A stretch of DNA of 37,729 nt from an uncultured Anaerolineae bacterium (GTDB lineage: Bacteria > Chloroflexota > Anaerolineae > Anaerolineales > Villigracilaceae), in the NCBI GenBank assembly GCA_903854805.1, contig CAINXK010000270.1, positions 1-37,729 on the forward strand, read 5' to 3'. Every line of letters begins with the position of its first letter. Positions within the stretch are counted from its first letter, which is position 1. Below the pieces are notes generated by a model. That model was not told the DNA's origin and did no database searches. It worked only from the letters and a program-made list of their open reading frames with translations. A program made the position numbers and the translations under genes. This document shows positions 1-7,633 of this stretch, in pieces.

Positions 1-408
1 AGAAAAAATCAATATAACGCCAATAATAGTGCCTGAGTAAGATGAATATCCCAGGCGTGGAAGTGTGAGTTGCGGCAGGTCAACGGATCTGGCAGGGGCT
101 GCAGAGTATAGCCTTTCGGCTGGGTAATTTAAACTGCCAGAATGAATCGAATATGAACAAAGCCAGATCGATCGGGATCGACCGGTTTCGGACGGTTGAA
201 AATTTTGGTGAGTGTTTGCGAATTAGTTCGGATGTTGGTAATGCGATTGCGTATGGGCTGAATGGCTGAGAAGGGTTGTGCCAGATATTTGTTGGCTGTG
301 GCAAAAACGATAGCGCTGTTCACGGCAAGTGAGCAGCGCTATCGTTTTATTATTAGCATAAAGAGGGTTTTCGTAGTCGGCAGAGATATTGAAAACCAGA
401 TTTACCTT
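1..408. other. Intergenic stretch without a recognisable gene
   Basis: The short open frames here (about 60-80 codons on both strands) have no recognisable motif and no convincing ribosome binding site. The only clear structure is the hairpin at 304-348 that closes the amidohydrolase transcript. A gene could end to the left of the window edge, but nothing visible requires it. Confidence 0.6.
304..350 (-). terminator. Rho-independent terminator after the amidohydrolase
   Basis: Perfect 15-bp arms (304-318 and 334-348) enclose a 15-nt loop. U-rich tracts follow in both directions: TTTT then ATTATT on plus, TTTTTG on minus. It lies about 60 bp beyond the stop codon of the minus-strand amidohydrolase. 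It could also stop plus-strand transcription entering from the left. Confidence 0.8.
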
Positions 409-1776
409 TCAAGAACTTTTCTGAATTCCAGCGCGAGCCAGCATGTCTTGTGCAGCTTTCTGGCAATCAGCCACCAGCCGGTCCTCATCAATCTCAGTTA
501 ATTTAGCGCCTTTCATGAGGATTTTTCCATTGACGATGACGGTATCGACATCATTTCCATTGGCATTGTAGACCAGTGCCGATTGTGGTGAATGGACCGG
601 AGCTATGTGAGGACGCATCAGGTCAACGATGGTGATATCGGCTAATGCTCCCGGATGGAGTGAACCGATTTTCCCACTCAGCCCCATGGCCTGCATGCCA
701 CCCGAATAATTCATGGATAGGACGCTGTCTGGGAGCATTGCCATTGCATCCATTGTGCCGATTTTTTGTAAACAAGCGGTGAATTTGAGAACTTCCAACA
801 TATCCTGTGAATTATTGGAGCCGGGTCCATCGGATGCCAGGGCAACCGGGATGCCTAGTTCAAGCCATTTGGTTACAGCCGGGATACCTGAAGCCATAAA
901 CATGTTGCTGACAGGGCAATGAACGATCACACTGCCGGCATCTGCAATCATTTTCATTTCATCTTCTTCCAACCAGACACAGTGTACAAGCTGCCACCTT
1001 TCATTTAATACACCAATGTCACGCAGCCAGCGTCCTGGGGTAACACCATATTCGTCGATACTCATCTGAACTTCCGGGCGGGTTTCGCTCAGGTGAATAT
1101 GCACTCCAATATCCCAATCTTTTGCCAACTGATCTATTTTTTGAAGAGTTTCTTTTTTGCAGCCCCAGGGAATCAGTGGGCCAAACTCAACGCGGACCCG
1201 GCTCCCATCTTTTTGGTTCCAGGCTTTTACCAGCCTTTCGGTTTGGTCTAAGACTTGCTGCGTTTTTTCCTGGAATTTGGGATGGTAGGGATCGCGGTCA
1301 GCAAAGCCGCGTGCCAGTAAAACCCGGGCGCCGCTTTTGCTGGCCGCCTCGGCGACCATATCCATGTTGTTGGCGGAAGTTTGGACATAATCCTGGTCCA
1401 GGATGGAGGTTGCACCGCACTTGATGTTTTCAACAAAGCCTAAGAGTGCCGATAAATAAAAATCATTTTCGGTCATGGCCAAGCCACCAGGCCAGATGGC
1501 TGCTTCCAACCAACGCAGCAAGGGCTTGTCATCAGCCAACCCGCGCAAAAATGTCTGGAACAAATGTGTATGGGCATTGATCAAACCAGGAATGACAGCC
1601 ATGCCCCTTGCATCCAGGATTTGGTCGGCATTCTGAGTGATCCCATTGGGCGGATCACCCGGCCCAACCAGTTCGATCTTTTCGCCGCGGATAAACACAA
1701 AGCCGGGGTTGAATACTTCCCTGGAATTTTTTCCAAAGGGCATTACATATCCATTTATGATGAGGATTGAGTCCAA
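409..1776 (-). CDS. Amidohydrolase, AtzA/TrzN/SsnA-type deaminase family
   Basis: A metal-dependent hydrolase of about 455 residues that probably deaminates or dechlorinates an N-heterocycle or cleaves a cyclic amidine. Visible motifs are NAHTH near residue 70 (HxH metal site), HIHLSE in the middle (metal His and catalytic Glu), LVHC on strand 6, and ASDGPGSNN (metal Asp). Product length fits the family. The frame stays open up to an ATG at 1809, but that ATG lies inside the terminal repeat of the inserted IS. I prefer the TTG at 1776: GGAG at 1788-1785 sits 8 nt upstream, and the protein then begins LDSILIINGYV as relatives do. Before the insertion the gene followed the XRE-cupin regulator by about 60 bp, so it was probably its operon partner. 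The exact substrate is unknown. Confidence 0.85.
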   Translation of the reverse strand: MDSILIINGYVMPFGKNSREVFNPGFVFIRGEKIELVGPGDPPNGITQNADQILDARGMAVIPGLINAHTHLFQTFLRGLADDKPLLRWLEAAIWPGGLAMTENDFYLSALLGFVENIKCGATSILDQDYVQTSANNMDMVAEAASKSGARVLLARGFADRDPYHPKFQEKTQQVLDQTERLVKAWNQKDGSRVRVEFGPLIPWGCKKETLQKIDQLAKDWDIGVHIHLSETRPEVQMSIDEYGVTPGRWLRDIGVLNERWQLVHCVWLEEDEMKMIADAGSVIVHCPVSNMFMASGIPAVTKWLELGIPVALASDGPGSNNSQDMLEVLKFTACLQKIGTMDAMAMLPDSVLSMNYSGGMQAMGLSGKIGSLHPGALADITIVDLMRPHIAPVHSPQSALVYNANGNDVDTVIVNGKILMKGAKLTEIDEDRLVADCQKAAQDMLARAGIQKSS

Positions 1777-1781
1777 GAATG

Positions 1782-1794
1782 GTTCTCCGTTGGG
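1782..1794. repeat. Left copy of 13-bp direct repeat flanking the IS
   Basis: GTTCTCCGTTGGG is repeated exactly at 2680-2692 on the other side of the element. It is probably the target-site duplication. It carries the complement of the amidohydrolase Shine-Dalgarno, so the insertion left that ribosome binding site intact. Confidence 0.75.
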
Positions 1795-1833
1795 TGTAGT
1801 GGACCCCAAAAACTGGATGGTTTTTGGTCGATC

Positions 1834-2525
1834 CTAAGGGGTGGTCTGATCTGGTTGGGCTAACCGCCAGGCGGTTTCAAACTCAACGGCTGTCAGATAC
1901 CCCAGTGATGAATGGATACGTTTCGTCACATGATGCTCCGCATGTACACGTCCTCAAGGAAACGTCCAATCTGTGCACGGGCATTGGCAAAGTCATTAAA
2001 GTCTGTAAGATCTACCTCCTCTTCTTTTATAGTTCTTATCAAGCGTTCGACGAAATCGTTTTCTTCTGGCTTGCCCTGGGCTGCCATGCTAATCTGAACA
2101 TGATATTCATTTAGCAGGTCGGTATAATCTTTGGCAGCATATTGAATGCCCTGGTCACTATGATGATTTTCAGGAAGGCAGGCTGTGAGTGCCAAACGTA
2201 GCGCCGCCAGGGTCAGGCTGGTCTCTACAGTACGGCCTAAACTCCAGCCATGAATCGAACGGGTAAACACATCCAGAATTACAGCCAGATAAACAAAGCC
2301 GTTTCCAAGCCGGATATATGTGATGTCACTGACCCAAACTTGCTCTGGGCGGACGATTTCCAACCCGTCTACAAGGTTTGGTAGGATGCTGTCCTGCATC
2401 CTGCTCCAGATCACACGTCACCTTGTTGTTATCCAGTTGAGGGTGATAGTAAAACGTGCTGTGGGCCAGCCCAACCACATCACAAGCGGTCTGTACCGAG
2501 CAGCCGTAGACTTTCCACCGGCTGG
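1834..2525 (-). pseudogene. IS3-family transposase OrfB remnant (DDE integrase), frameshifted
   Basis: Three pieces in different frames make up an rve-type transposase. The N-terminal piece (about 2525-2415) contains SVQTACDVVGLAHSTFYY. The core (2414-1926) contains QVWVSDITYIRL (first Asp), HHSDQG (second Asp) and FVERLIRTIK (catalytic Glu). The C-terminal piece, ending at 1834, reads RIHSSLGYLTAVEFE, the usual OrfB tail. One frame change falls near 2415 and another near 1940. The catalytic triad survives, but the protein cannot be made as a whole. Confidence 0.85.
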
Positions 2526-2611
2526 CCTGCCGCCAAGCTTTTTTCTCCTGAGATTATTTCCAGCACGTATTTTGCTTTGTTTTCCGCTGTAAATTTCCGT
2601 CTCGTTGCCAT
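2480..2611 (-). pseudogene. IS3-family OrfA remnant, truncated
   Basis: An ATG at 2611 opens a 43-codon frame beginning MATRRKFTAENKAKYVLEII, typical of the OrfA helix-turn-helix start. After about 28 residues it runs into sequence belonging to another frame and stops at 2480. Most of OrfA, including its leucine zipper, is missing, which fits an internal deletion joining OrfA to OrfB. Confidence 0.7.
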
Positions 2612-2679
2612 TGCAGACCTCTATTCTGGTTACTAATTCTACCCAAAAGCGGGGTGTCCAGTTTTATGAGTCCACTACA

Positions 2680-2692
2680 GTTCTCCGTTGGG
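2680..2692. repeat. Right copy of 13-bp direct repeat flanking the IS
   Basis: Exact copy of 1782-1794. Joining the flanks at this repeat restores a continuous regulator-to-amidohydrolase spacer. Confidence 0.75.
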
Positions 2693-2739
2693 TGACAGTC
2701 GGCTGTGGCAGTGTGCATTTCGTTAACGGCAGATCAAAA

Positions 2740-3273
2740 TTACAAAGCGGGTGGGGTCATACAGCAGATGAGCACCAATTCTTCCGATCCGATTGAGGAG
2801 AAATCCATCAACAGGTTGCCATCATAGTAAATGCTATCGCCAGGTTGCAAAACATGGTGGGCTCCATCGATGTCGATATCCATATTGCCCTGTAAAATGT
2901 ACATCCATTGTTCATTGGGTTTGGTAAGTGGGATGGTAATACGTTTTGCACCTGGTTCCATGCGGATCATAAGGCTCATCATTTGATGGTCCAGATCAGG
3001 TGTCAGCAGTTCATAACCAATTTGCGAATCGGAGAAATAGAGGATCCGGCGCTTATCGGCCTTGACGATCATGTCTCTGGGGCCTGAATTTAGGAAGTAA
3101 AACATGGGCACTTGCAACGCCTGTGAAATGGATTGCAAGGCATCCAGGGAAGGGGATGTTTTATTATTTTCGACTCTGCTCAAATATCCGGCAGTCATGT
3201 TGATTGCAACAGCCAGATCTTTGAGGCTGAGCCCTAATTCGGCCCGTCTTTTCTTAATGCGTTCCCCAACCAA
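2740..3273 (-). CDS. XRE-family regulator with C-terminal cupin domain
   Basis: A 177-residue DNA-binding regulator. Residues about 5-60 form an XRE helix-turn-helix (KDLAVAINMTAGYLSRVENN, then SPSLDALQSISQAL). Residues about 105-175 form a small cupin barrel with PNEQWMYILQGNMDI and LQPGDSIYYDG, likely the ligand sensor. The start is a TTG at 3273 with GGGAG about 9 nt upstream. It is closely similar in plan to the regulator at 22969-23532, which also precedes an amidohydrolase. Such proteins usually control neighbouring catabolic genes in response to a small metabolite. The ligand is unknown. The downstream partner is now cut off by the IS. Confidence 0.88.
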   Translation of the reverse strand: MVGERIKKRRAELGLSLKDLAVAINMTAGYLSRVENNKTSPSLDALQSISQALQVPMFYFLNSGPRDMIVKADKRRILYFSDSQIGYELLTPDLDHQMMSLMIRMEPGAKRITIPLTKPNEQWMYILQGNMDIDIDGAHHVLQPGDSIYYDGNLLMDFSSIGSEELVLICCMTPPAL

Positions 3274-3541
3274 GATAATAATCTCCCATGCCTGATATAT
3301 TCACACGAATCTGGGGTGATGCCAGACGGTGGGGTGTAATCCCAAAAAATGGTATTTATTCACCGGATGTTGTCCAAAAGGTAGGACTTTTGCTCAAAAA
3401 GAGTTGCAGTGTGTGGTTTTGTGGTGCTGGGTGGGAAGCTTGCCGGCCAAAACACCACTTGCAGGGCACTCAACGCGTATCGAATATAGCGCGGGTTTGG
3501 TGTAAAACCGAATGGCCCGTGAGTAAATAAAAAATTGTCGC

Positions 3542-5446
3542 CTAAATTTGAGAAACCGCCTGGGCTTCATCCAGCAATTTCAGGCGTTCCAATGTCTCGT
3601 GTTTTGGATGACCATCCCGGTTCCAGCCGCGCAGATCGTAATAACGATCAAGCATGGCATTGAAGTCAACCAAGCGACCGATTTGGATGATCTCACCCAG
3701 AACCGTCCGACCAGTAACCGGATCTTTTTGGTGTGCGCGCAGTTCGACTGATTCTTCTGTAAAACGCCGGGGAAGTTGATCATCGGACCGGTCAAATTCT
3801 TCGCGGACATTATAGATGCGTTCCAGGTTAACGATACGTTCGCCAATTTCAATCAATTTTTCGGTGGTGAGGTCGATTCCCAGCGCCACCAGGCCTGGAA
3901 TGAAATCTTCAGGCAGCAAGCTGTAGTCCTGGGCTGTACTGAATTTACATACACCCAGGGCGTCTGTTACCGCGCAATAGTGCTCGCCGTATATGAGCAT
4001 ATCGGGTTTGTAAGACTCGTCTTCCGGGTCCATCAGTTTGTCAACGATTTCAGCGGGGAAGATTTTGCGAGCGGTTTCCCAATTTCCAGCCAGGTCAATA
4101 GCGGGTAAGCCATACAGGTGGTCGGCGCCGCGATTGGAGGTTGCATGACCGAGACCGAAGCCTTTTGAGAAGCGTGGTTCCTGGCGGGGTAGTTCAACTC
4201 CCTTGACGTGCATGGCGTAATACTCTGCGCCATTGCCAATTTTTTCTGCTGCGCGCTTTACTCCATCCGCCAGGAGATCTCCAATCCCATCCCTGTGCGC
4301 GATTTTTTCAATCAGGCCCAAAATAGTCTGGGGGTCGCCCCATTCAAGTGACAAAACCGGGTCGTTGAGTAAACCATTTTGGTGGCATTCCATGGCAAAA
4401 GCAATGGTGACACCGGTGGAAATGGTATCCAGCCCAAATTCGTTACAGAGGAAGTTGGACTTTATGATTACTTCCGGATTTCCATTCCAGCACATCGGCC
4501 CGAGGGCATCGGTGGTTTCGTATTCAGGGCCTTCAACCTCAGCTGCGAAAGGTCCATCTTTGACCTGTGATACGCGGGAGCACTTGATGACACACATTTC
4601 GCAGCCTGGGCGTTCCACCACATAGCGGTTGATGGCATCAGAGTCCATGTCATCAATAAATGGCACCTGGGCCAATTGGTGGTTCTTTGCCGGCAAATCA
4701 CCTGTCATATTCTTCGGTCTCAGTAAAAATATGGTACCTTCAGACTTTAGAAAACGGTTTTTGGGATCGGTGATCAGGTGTTTACTGGTATTTCGCAGTT
4801 CAATGGAAAAGGGTGGGGTAGTCTTGATGTTTCGATCACCTTTTACATGGATCGCCTTGAGGTTTTTGGAGCCCATAACGGCACCTGGACCTCCGCGGGC
4901 AGCGGCGCGTGAAAAGTCGTTCATGATGGCTGCAAGCCGAACACGGTTCTCGCCAGCCGGTCCTATACACAGGATACGTCCGCTTTTGTTATTTTTGGCA
5001 TCGGCACCCAGCATGGTTTCCTGGACCTGGCTGGTGGTCTGCCCCCAGAAGGCTTTTGCAGAGCGAATTTCTAGTTTGCCTTCTTGCGCATATAAATAAA
5101 CTGGTTCGGCGGCCCTTCCGGTTACGGCGATGATATCAAAGCCAGCGCGCGCCATCTCTGGACCGAAATGTCCACCTGAGTTTGCGTATCCGTACGCATT
5201 TGTCTCTGGTGATTTAAACGTGACATGATAGCGTGATGCCAGGGGCCAGGATGTTCCGGAGAGTGGGCCGGCTGTAAATATCAGGTAATTTTCAGGATCG
5301 AATGGCTCGACTGCCGGACCAACGAGATCAAATAAAAGCTTTGCTCCGAAGCCACGCCCACCCAGGTAACGTTCTTTCATGAGAGGGTCGGTTGGCTCGT
5401 AGCGGATCTCACCCGATGAAAGATCGACAAATGCTGTAATGGCCAT
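3542..5446 (-). CDS. Aldehyde:ferredoxin oxidoreductase family protein (W/Mo enzyme)
   Basis: At 634 residues it has full family length. It is predicted to oxidise an aldehyde to a carboxylate with a tungsto- or molybdo-bis-pterin and one [4Fe-4S] cluster, passing electrons to ferredoxin. The N-terminal pterin-binding region shows YLGGRGFGAKLL and later RAAARGGPGAVMGSKNLKAI. The cluster ligands are C282, C285, C289 (CEMCVIKC) and C500 (DALGVCKF), the spacing seen in characterised AORs. It lies 51 bp after the LLM oxidoreductase gene, in the same orientation, so the two are probably co-transcribed. A MoaD-like gene lies further upstream and fits pterin cofactor supply. The aldehyde substrate is not evident. 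Confidence 0.92.
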   Translation of the reverse strand: MAITAFVDLSSGEIRYEPTDPLMKERYLGGRGFGAKLLFDLVGPAVEPFDPENYLIFTAGPLSGTSWPLASRYHVTFKSPETNAYGYANSGGHFGPEMARAGFDIIAVTGRAAEPVYLYAQEGKLEIRSAKAFWGQTTSQVQETMLGADAKNNKSGRILCIGPAGENRVRLAAIMNDFSRAAARGGPGAVMGSKNLKAIHVKGDRNIKTTPPFSIELRNTSKHLITDPKNRFLKSEGTIFLLRPKNMTGDLPAKNHQLAQVPFIDDMDSDAINRYVVERPGCEMCVIKCSRVSQVKDGPFAAEVEGPEYETTDALGPMCWNGNPEVIIKSNFLCNEFGLDTISTGVTIAFAMECHQNGLLNDPVLSLEWGDPQTILGLIEKIAHRDGIGDLLADGVKRAAEKIGNGAEYYAMHVKGVELPRQEPRFSKGFGLGHATSNRGADHLYGLPAIDLAGNWETARKIFPAEIVDKLMDPEDESYKPDMLIYGEHYCAVTDALGVCKFSTAQDYSLLPEDFIPGLVALGIDLTTEKLIEIGERIVNLERIYNVREEFDRSDDQLPRRFTEESVELRAHQKDPVTGRTVLGEIIQIGRLVDFNAMLDRYYDLRGWNRDGHPKHETLERLKLLDEAQAVSQI

Positions 5447-5497
5447 AATTTGCTCCGATTGTGATGATAATCTCAGCGATCCGGTCTGAAACCAGGA

Positions 5498-6475
5498 TCA
5501 GGCTAATGCCAAAACTTTGGCAACATCTGCCAGCAGGCCTGGCGCAGATTCGGTGCCAAGAATCGGCAGCATAAATTCTTCCATCCCGAACTTATGCATG
5601 ACCTGGGAGAGTTCGGCCGCGCATGCTTCGATTGATCCCATGAAAATGAAAGGTTCAACCCATTCGTCTTTAATAAGTTTGCCAGCCGCAGCCAAACCTC
5701 CGATTGCGAATTCCCGGCGTAAGGCATCGGTGTCTGCCTGGGTAAGATTGATGGCTTCCCTAACATTTTGCGGTGGTTCCAGTAAGCGGTAAAACATGCT
5801 TGGACGGGCCTCTTCCAATGCTTTATCATTTGTGACAATCATGGTGGAGTAAGCCAGTTTGGGCTTATTGCCTGTAATTTGGGCTCCAATATTGATTTGG
5901 TCGATAAAGTCCTGGAGAAAATCTTTGTGGATAAAGTCTACCAAAACCCCGTCGGCCAGTTCTCCGCCCAGGGAGATCATTTGCGGTCCTCGCCCTGCTA
6001 TCCAGATTTCGATGTCATCACGGCCCGAATCGATCCTGGCGCCGTTTAATTGGAACATCTGGCCTTCGAAGTTAACCGGTTTGTTTTGGAATAAAGCACG
6101 AGAGATCTGGATCATTTCTCGTGTAGCTAATATGGGTTTGGGACGTTTTAACCCCATCGGAATCAGCGTATCAGCGCCTCCGGCACTGATACCAAGGAAT
6201 GCCCGTCCGCCAGACAATTCATCCAGGCTGGCAATGGCGGAAGCTGTGACTGCCGGGTGCCGCGTGTAGGGATGGGTGATGCCGGTTCCCAGGCGCAGCT
6301 TGCTGGTTTTTTGTGCGACTGCCGCCAGCGTTACGAAAATATCGCGAGTATCCAGGCCCTGGTCTGCTGCCCAACAGCTTCTAAAACCTAAACGTTCTGC
6401 TTCCTGGCAGATCTCTACCGTTTCCTGGACCTTTACGCCTGGTGTTTGGTTAATTCCGATGCCACCTTGGATCAT
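5498..6475 (-). CDS. LLM-class flavin- or F420-dependent oxidoreductase
   Basis: A bacterial luciferase-like TIM barrel of about 325 residues, close to methylenetetrahydromethanopterin-reductase-like proteins. Conserved-looking segments are EAERLGFRSCWAADQ, TSKLRLGTGITHPYTRHPA, SGGRAFLGISAGGAD and IWIAGRGPQMISLGGELADG. The frame is open to 6505, but the ATG at 6475 has GGAGGA 6 nt upstream and the protein then starts MIQGGIGINQ. Family members use FMN or F420 for oxidation or reduction of small organics. The gene precedes the AOR and is the first of that operon, behind a strong promoter at 6613-6641. Which cofactor is used cannot be decided here. Confidence 0.88.
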   Translation of the reverse strand: MIQGGIGINQTPGVKVQETVEICQEAERLGFRSCWAADQGLDTRDIFVTLAAVAQKTSKLRLGTGITHPYTRHPAVTASAIASLDELSGGRAFLGISAGGADTLIPMGLKRPKPILATREMIQISRALFQNKPVNFEGQMFQLNGARIDSGRDDIEIWIAGRGPQMISLGGELADGVLVDFIHKDFLQDFIDQINIGAQITGNKPKLAYSTMIVTNDKALEEARPSMFYRLLEPPQNVREAINLTQADTDALRREFAIGGLAAAGKLIKDEWVEPFIFMGSIEACAAELSQVMHKFGMEEFMLPILGTESAPGLLADVAKVLALA

Positions 6476-6612
6476 CTTGCTTCCTCCAAATCGATTAGGG
6501 GTCAACGCCTAAGACAAATAATTTTGGATAAAGATAAACGGGCGAGTAATTGAAGAAATATTTTGCGAATTCGTAATGTTGCATGGGATGCAATAAAATT
6601 GATTTATATATA

Positions 6613-6641
6613 ACTGTATCAAATAAAAAATAACCTGTCAA
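6613..6641 (-). promoter_or_regulatory. Sigma70 promoter for the LLM-AOR operon
   Basis: On the minus strand TTGACA (6641-6636), a 17-nt spacer and TACAGT (6618-6613). The start codon at 6475 lies about 130 nt downstream. Two copies of TATCAAAT (6617-6624 and 6643-6650, 26 bp apart) overlap the -10/spacer boundary and lie just upstream of the -35, a plausible operator arrangement. Confidence 0.7.
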
Positions 6642-6716
6642 CTATCAAATTGTACGATTTGGCTCTTTTTGGGCAATATCTTGAAAATCAGGCGGGGTAG
6701 ATTTGGGCGAACGTGA

Positions 6717-7004
6717 TTAGCCGCCAGCGATGCTTGGCAATAACATGATTTCATCCCCGTTTTCCAGATTCAAGTTGTACATTTCTTCTGGCATAAGATT
6801 TTTGTTTCGGAAGATTTTTATATATTTACTGATGGTGTCTTCCTGGTATAAGACAGTGTGAAGACCGGGTGCATAATTTTTATCCAGGTTTTCCAGAGCC
6901 TGTCGCAGGGTGGTACCCAAGGGTACGTTAATCTGGATTTGCTGTTTCCCGGCATATTTGGAAAGGATATTGTAAAAGCGAAACGTGATAGTGATCTGAT
7001 TCAT
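6717..7004 (-). CDS. MoaD/ThiS-family sulfur carrier protein
   Basis: A 95-residue beta-grasp ubiquitin-like protein ending in SIAGG, the diglycine tail that is adenylated and thiocarboxylated. NLENGDEIMLLPSIAGG is the typical MoaD ending. AGGAA lies about 7 nt upstream of the ATG. It probably donates sulfur for the pterin dithiolene of Mo/W cofactor, needed by the AOR next door and by the two molybdenum hydroxylases. It lies upstream of the LLM-AOR pair in the same direction, but that pair has its own promoter. At 95 residues it is longer than classical MoaD (about 81), as in AOR-linked paralogues. Confidence 0.88.
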   Translation of the reverse strand: MNQITITFRFYNILSKYAGKQQIQINVPLGTTLRQALENLDKNYAPGLHTVLYQEDTISKYIKIFRNKNLMPEEMYNLNLENGDEIMLLPSIAGG

Positions 7005-7387
7005 CGGTTTTTCCTGAAAGCTAAGGTTGCATGAATTTGGAGCTAGTTTTTGTTTATATAATTACCCACGGGTCGGGTAGATAGGATGAATGGGTGTTAT
7101 TTTTTTGGTTATTTGAGCCGAGAGGATATCGGTCTCAATAGCTCGTTGCGCTAAAGCCGAATGATTTGATGAGTATTTTCAGGGTAGGCGATCCTAATAT
7201 TGGTGCCAATCCGATTTTATCGCAGATGACGGTTATGCGTTTTGTGAGTTGGAAATGGCTCAACTCCGTGATGGGCCACCTGGAAATTAGGGCTGGACTG
7301 AAGTGAAAAATGGAGTAAACGCGCAAAGTACCAATTTCCGTCAGCTTTTGAGCCTTGAAATTATCCAAATGCGTAAGATCTAAAGTA
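7005..7387. other. Intergenic region between moaD-like gene and divergent promoters
   Basis: Upstream of the MoaD-like gene. One minus-strand frame of 87 codons (7398-7135) is open but has no recognised motif and only a weak ribosome binding site, and its start overlaps the plus-strand promoter, so I do not call it. The rest probably serves as 5' leader of the MoaD-like gene. Confidence 0.4.
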
Positions 7388-7416
7388 TTGACATCCATTT
7401 TTCTCTATGTTATAGT
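7388..7416 (+). promoter_or_regulatory. Strong sigma70 promoter for the ten-gene catabolic/transport operon
   Basis: TTGACA (7388-7393), 17-nt spacer, TATAGT (7411-7416): one base off the full consensus. The predicted start near 7423 leaves about 210 nt of leader before the first gene at 7634. A perfect inverted repeat begins at the last base of the -10. Confidence 0.8.
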
Positions 7417-7435
7417 TTCAAAACCAGTAATCCAA
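7409..7435 (-). promoter_or_regulatory. Possible divergent promoter towards the MoaD-like gene
   Basis: On the minus strand TTGGAT (7435-7430), 15-nt spacer and TATAAC (7414-7409). It overlaps the plus-strand promoter, so the two would compete. The spacer is short, so this is tentative. Confidence 0.35.
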
Positions 7436-7449
7436 CTTCGGTTTTGAAA
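7416..7449. promoter_or_regulatory. 10-bp perfect inverted repeat, candidate operator
   Basis: TTTCAAAACC (7416-7425) and its reverse complement GGTTTTGAAA (7440-7449), 14 nt apart. It covers the predicted transcription start of the plus promoter and the -35 of the minus promoter, an ideal place for a repressor dimer. The same 10-mer recurs at 14416-14425 before the lipoprotein gene. Confidence 0.6.
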
Positions 7450-7633
7450 AAAACCGGTCGGGGTCCTGCTTCCGGCATGCTTTTTGCTGTGCTCTCCCCC
7501 AGATTGACTCAATAGACCAGATACTCTATTTACGTGATTAACCCCCGAGAAACCTGGGGTTGTCGGTTTATCTTTGGCATATACATGCCATTGGTTTATT
7601 CTGCTTACATTTTTTTAGTGGAGGAAGAACACT
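7450..7633 (+). other. Long 5' leader with alternative hairpins
   Basis: Untranslated leader of the first operon gene. AACCCC (7540-7545) can pair with GGGGTT (7556-7561). A competing pairing joins AAACC (7550-7554) with GGTTT (7564-7568). No known riboswitch class was recognised. It may be an ordinary leader. Confidence 0.35.

Larger units (their letters stand above)
1795..2679 (-). mobile_element. Decayed IS3-family insertion sequence, 885 bp
   Basis: The element begins TGTAGTGGAC and ends GTCCACTACA. The two ends match as inverted repeats at about 20 of 23 positions, with the usual TG...CA termini. Inside are remnants of both IS3 reading frames on the minus strand: a truncated OrfA and a frameshifted DDE OrfB. 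At 885 bp it is clearly shorter than an intact IS3-type element of roughly 1.2-1.5 kb, so it has an internal deletion and should not move by itself. The 13-bp flanking repeat is longer than the 3-5 bp usual for IS3. The element separates the XRE-cupin regulator from the amidohydrolase. Confidence 0.85.

Noticed and set aside
7135..7398. 87-codon minus-strand open frame before the MoaD-like gene
   Set aside because: No recognisable family, weak ribosome binding site, and its start overlaps the strong plus promoter. It may be real, but I cannot support it.
7450..7633. Known Mo-cofactor or purine riboswitch in the operon leader
   Set aside because: I could not recognise the conserved core of either class; only simple hairpins are visible.
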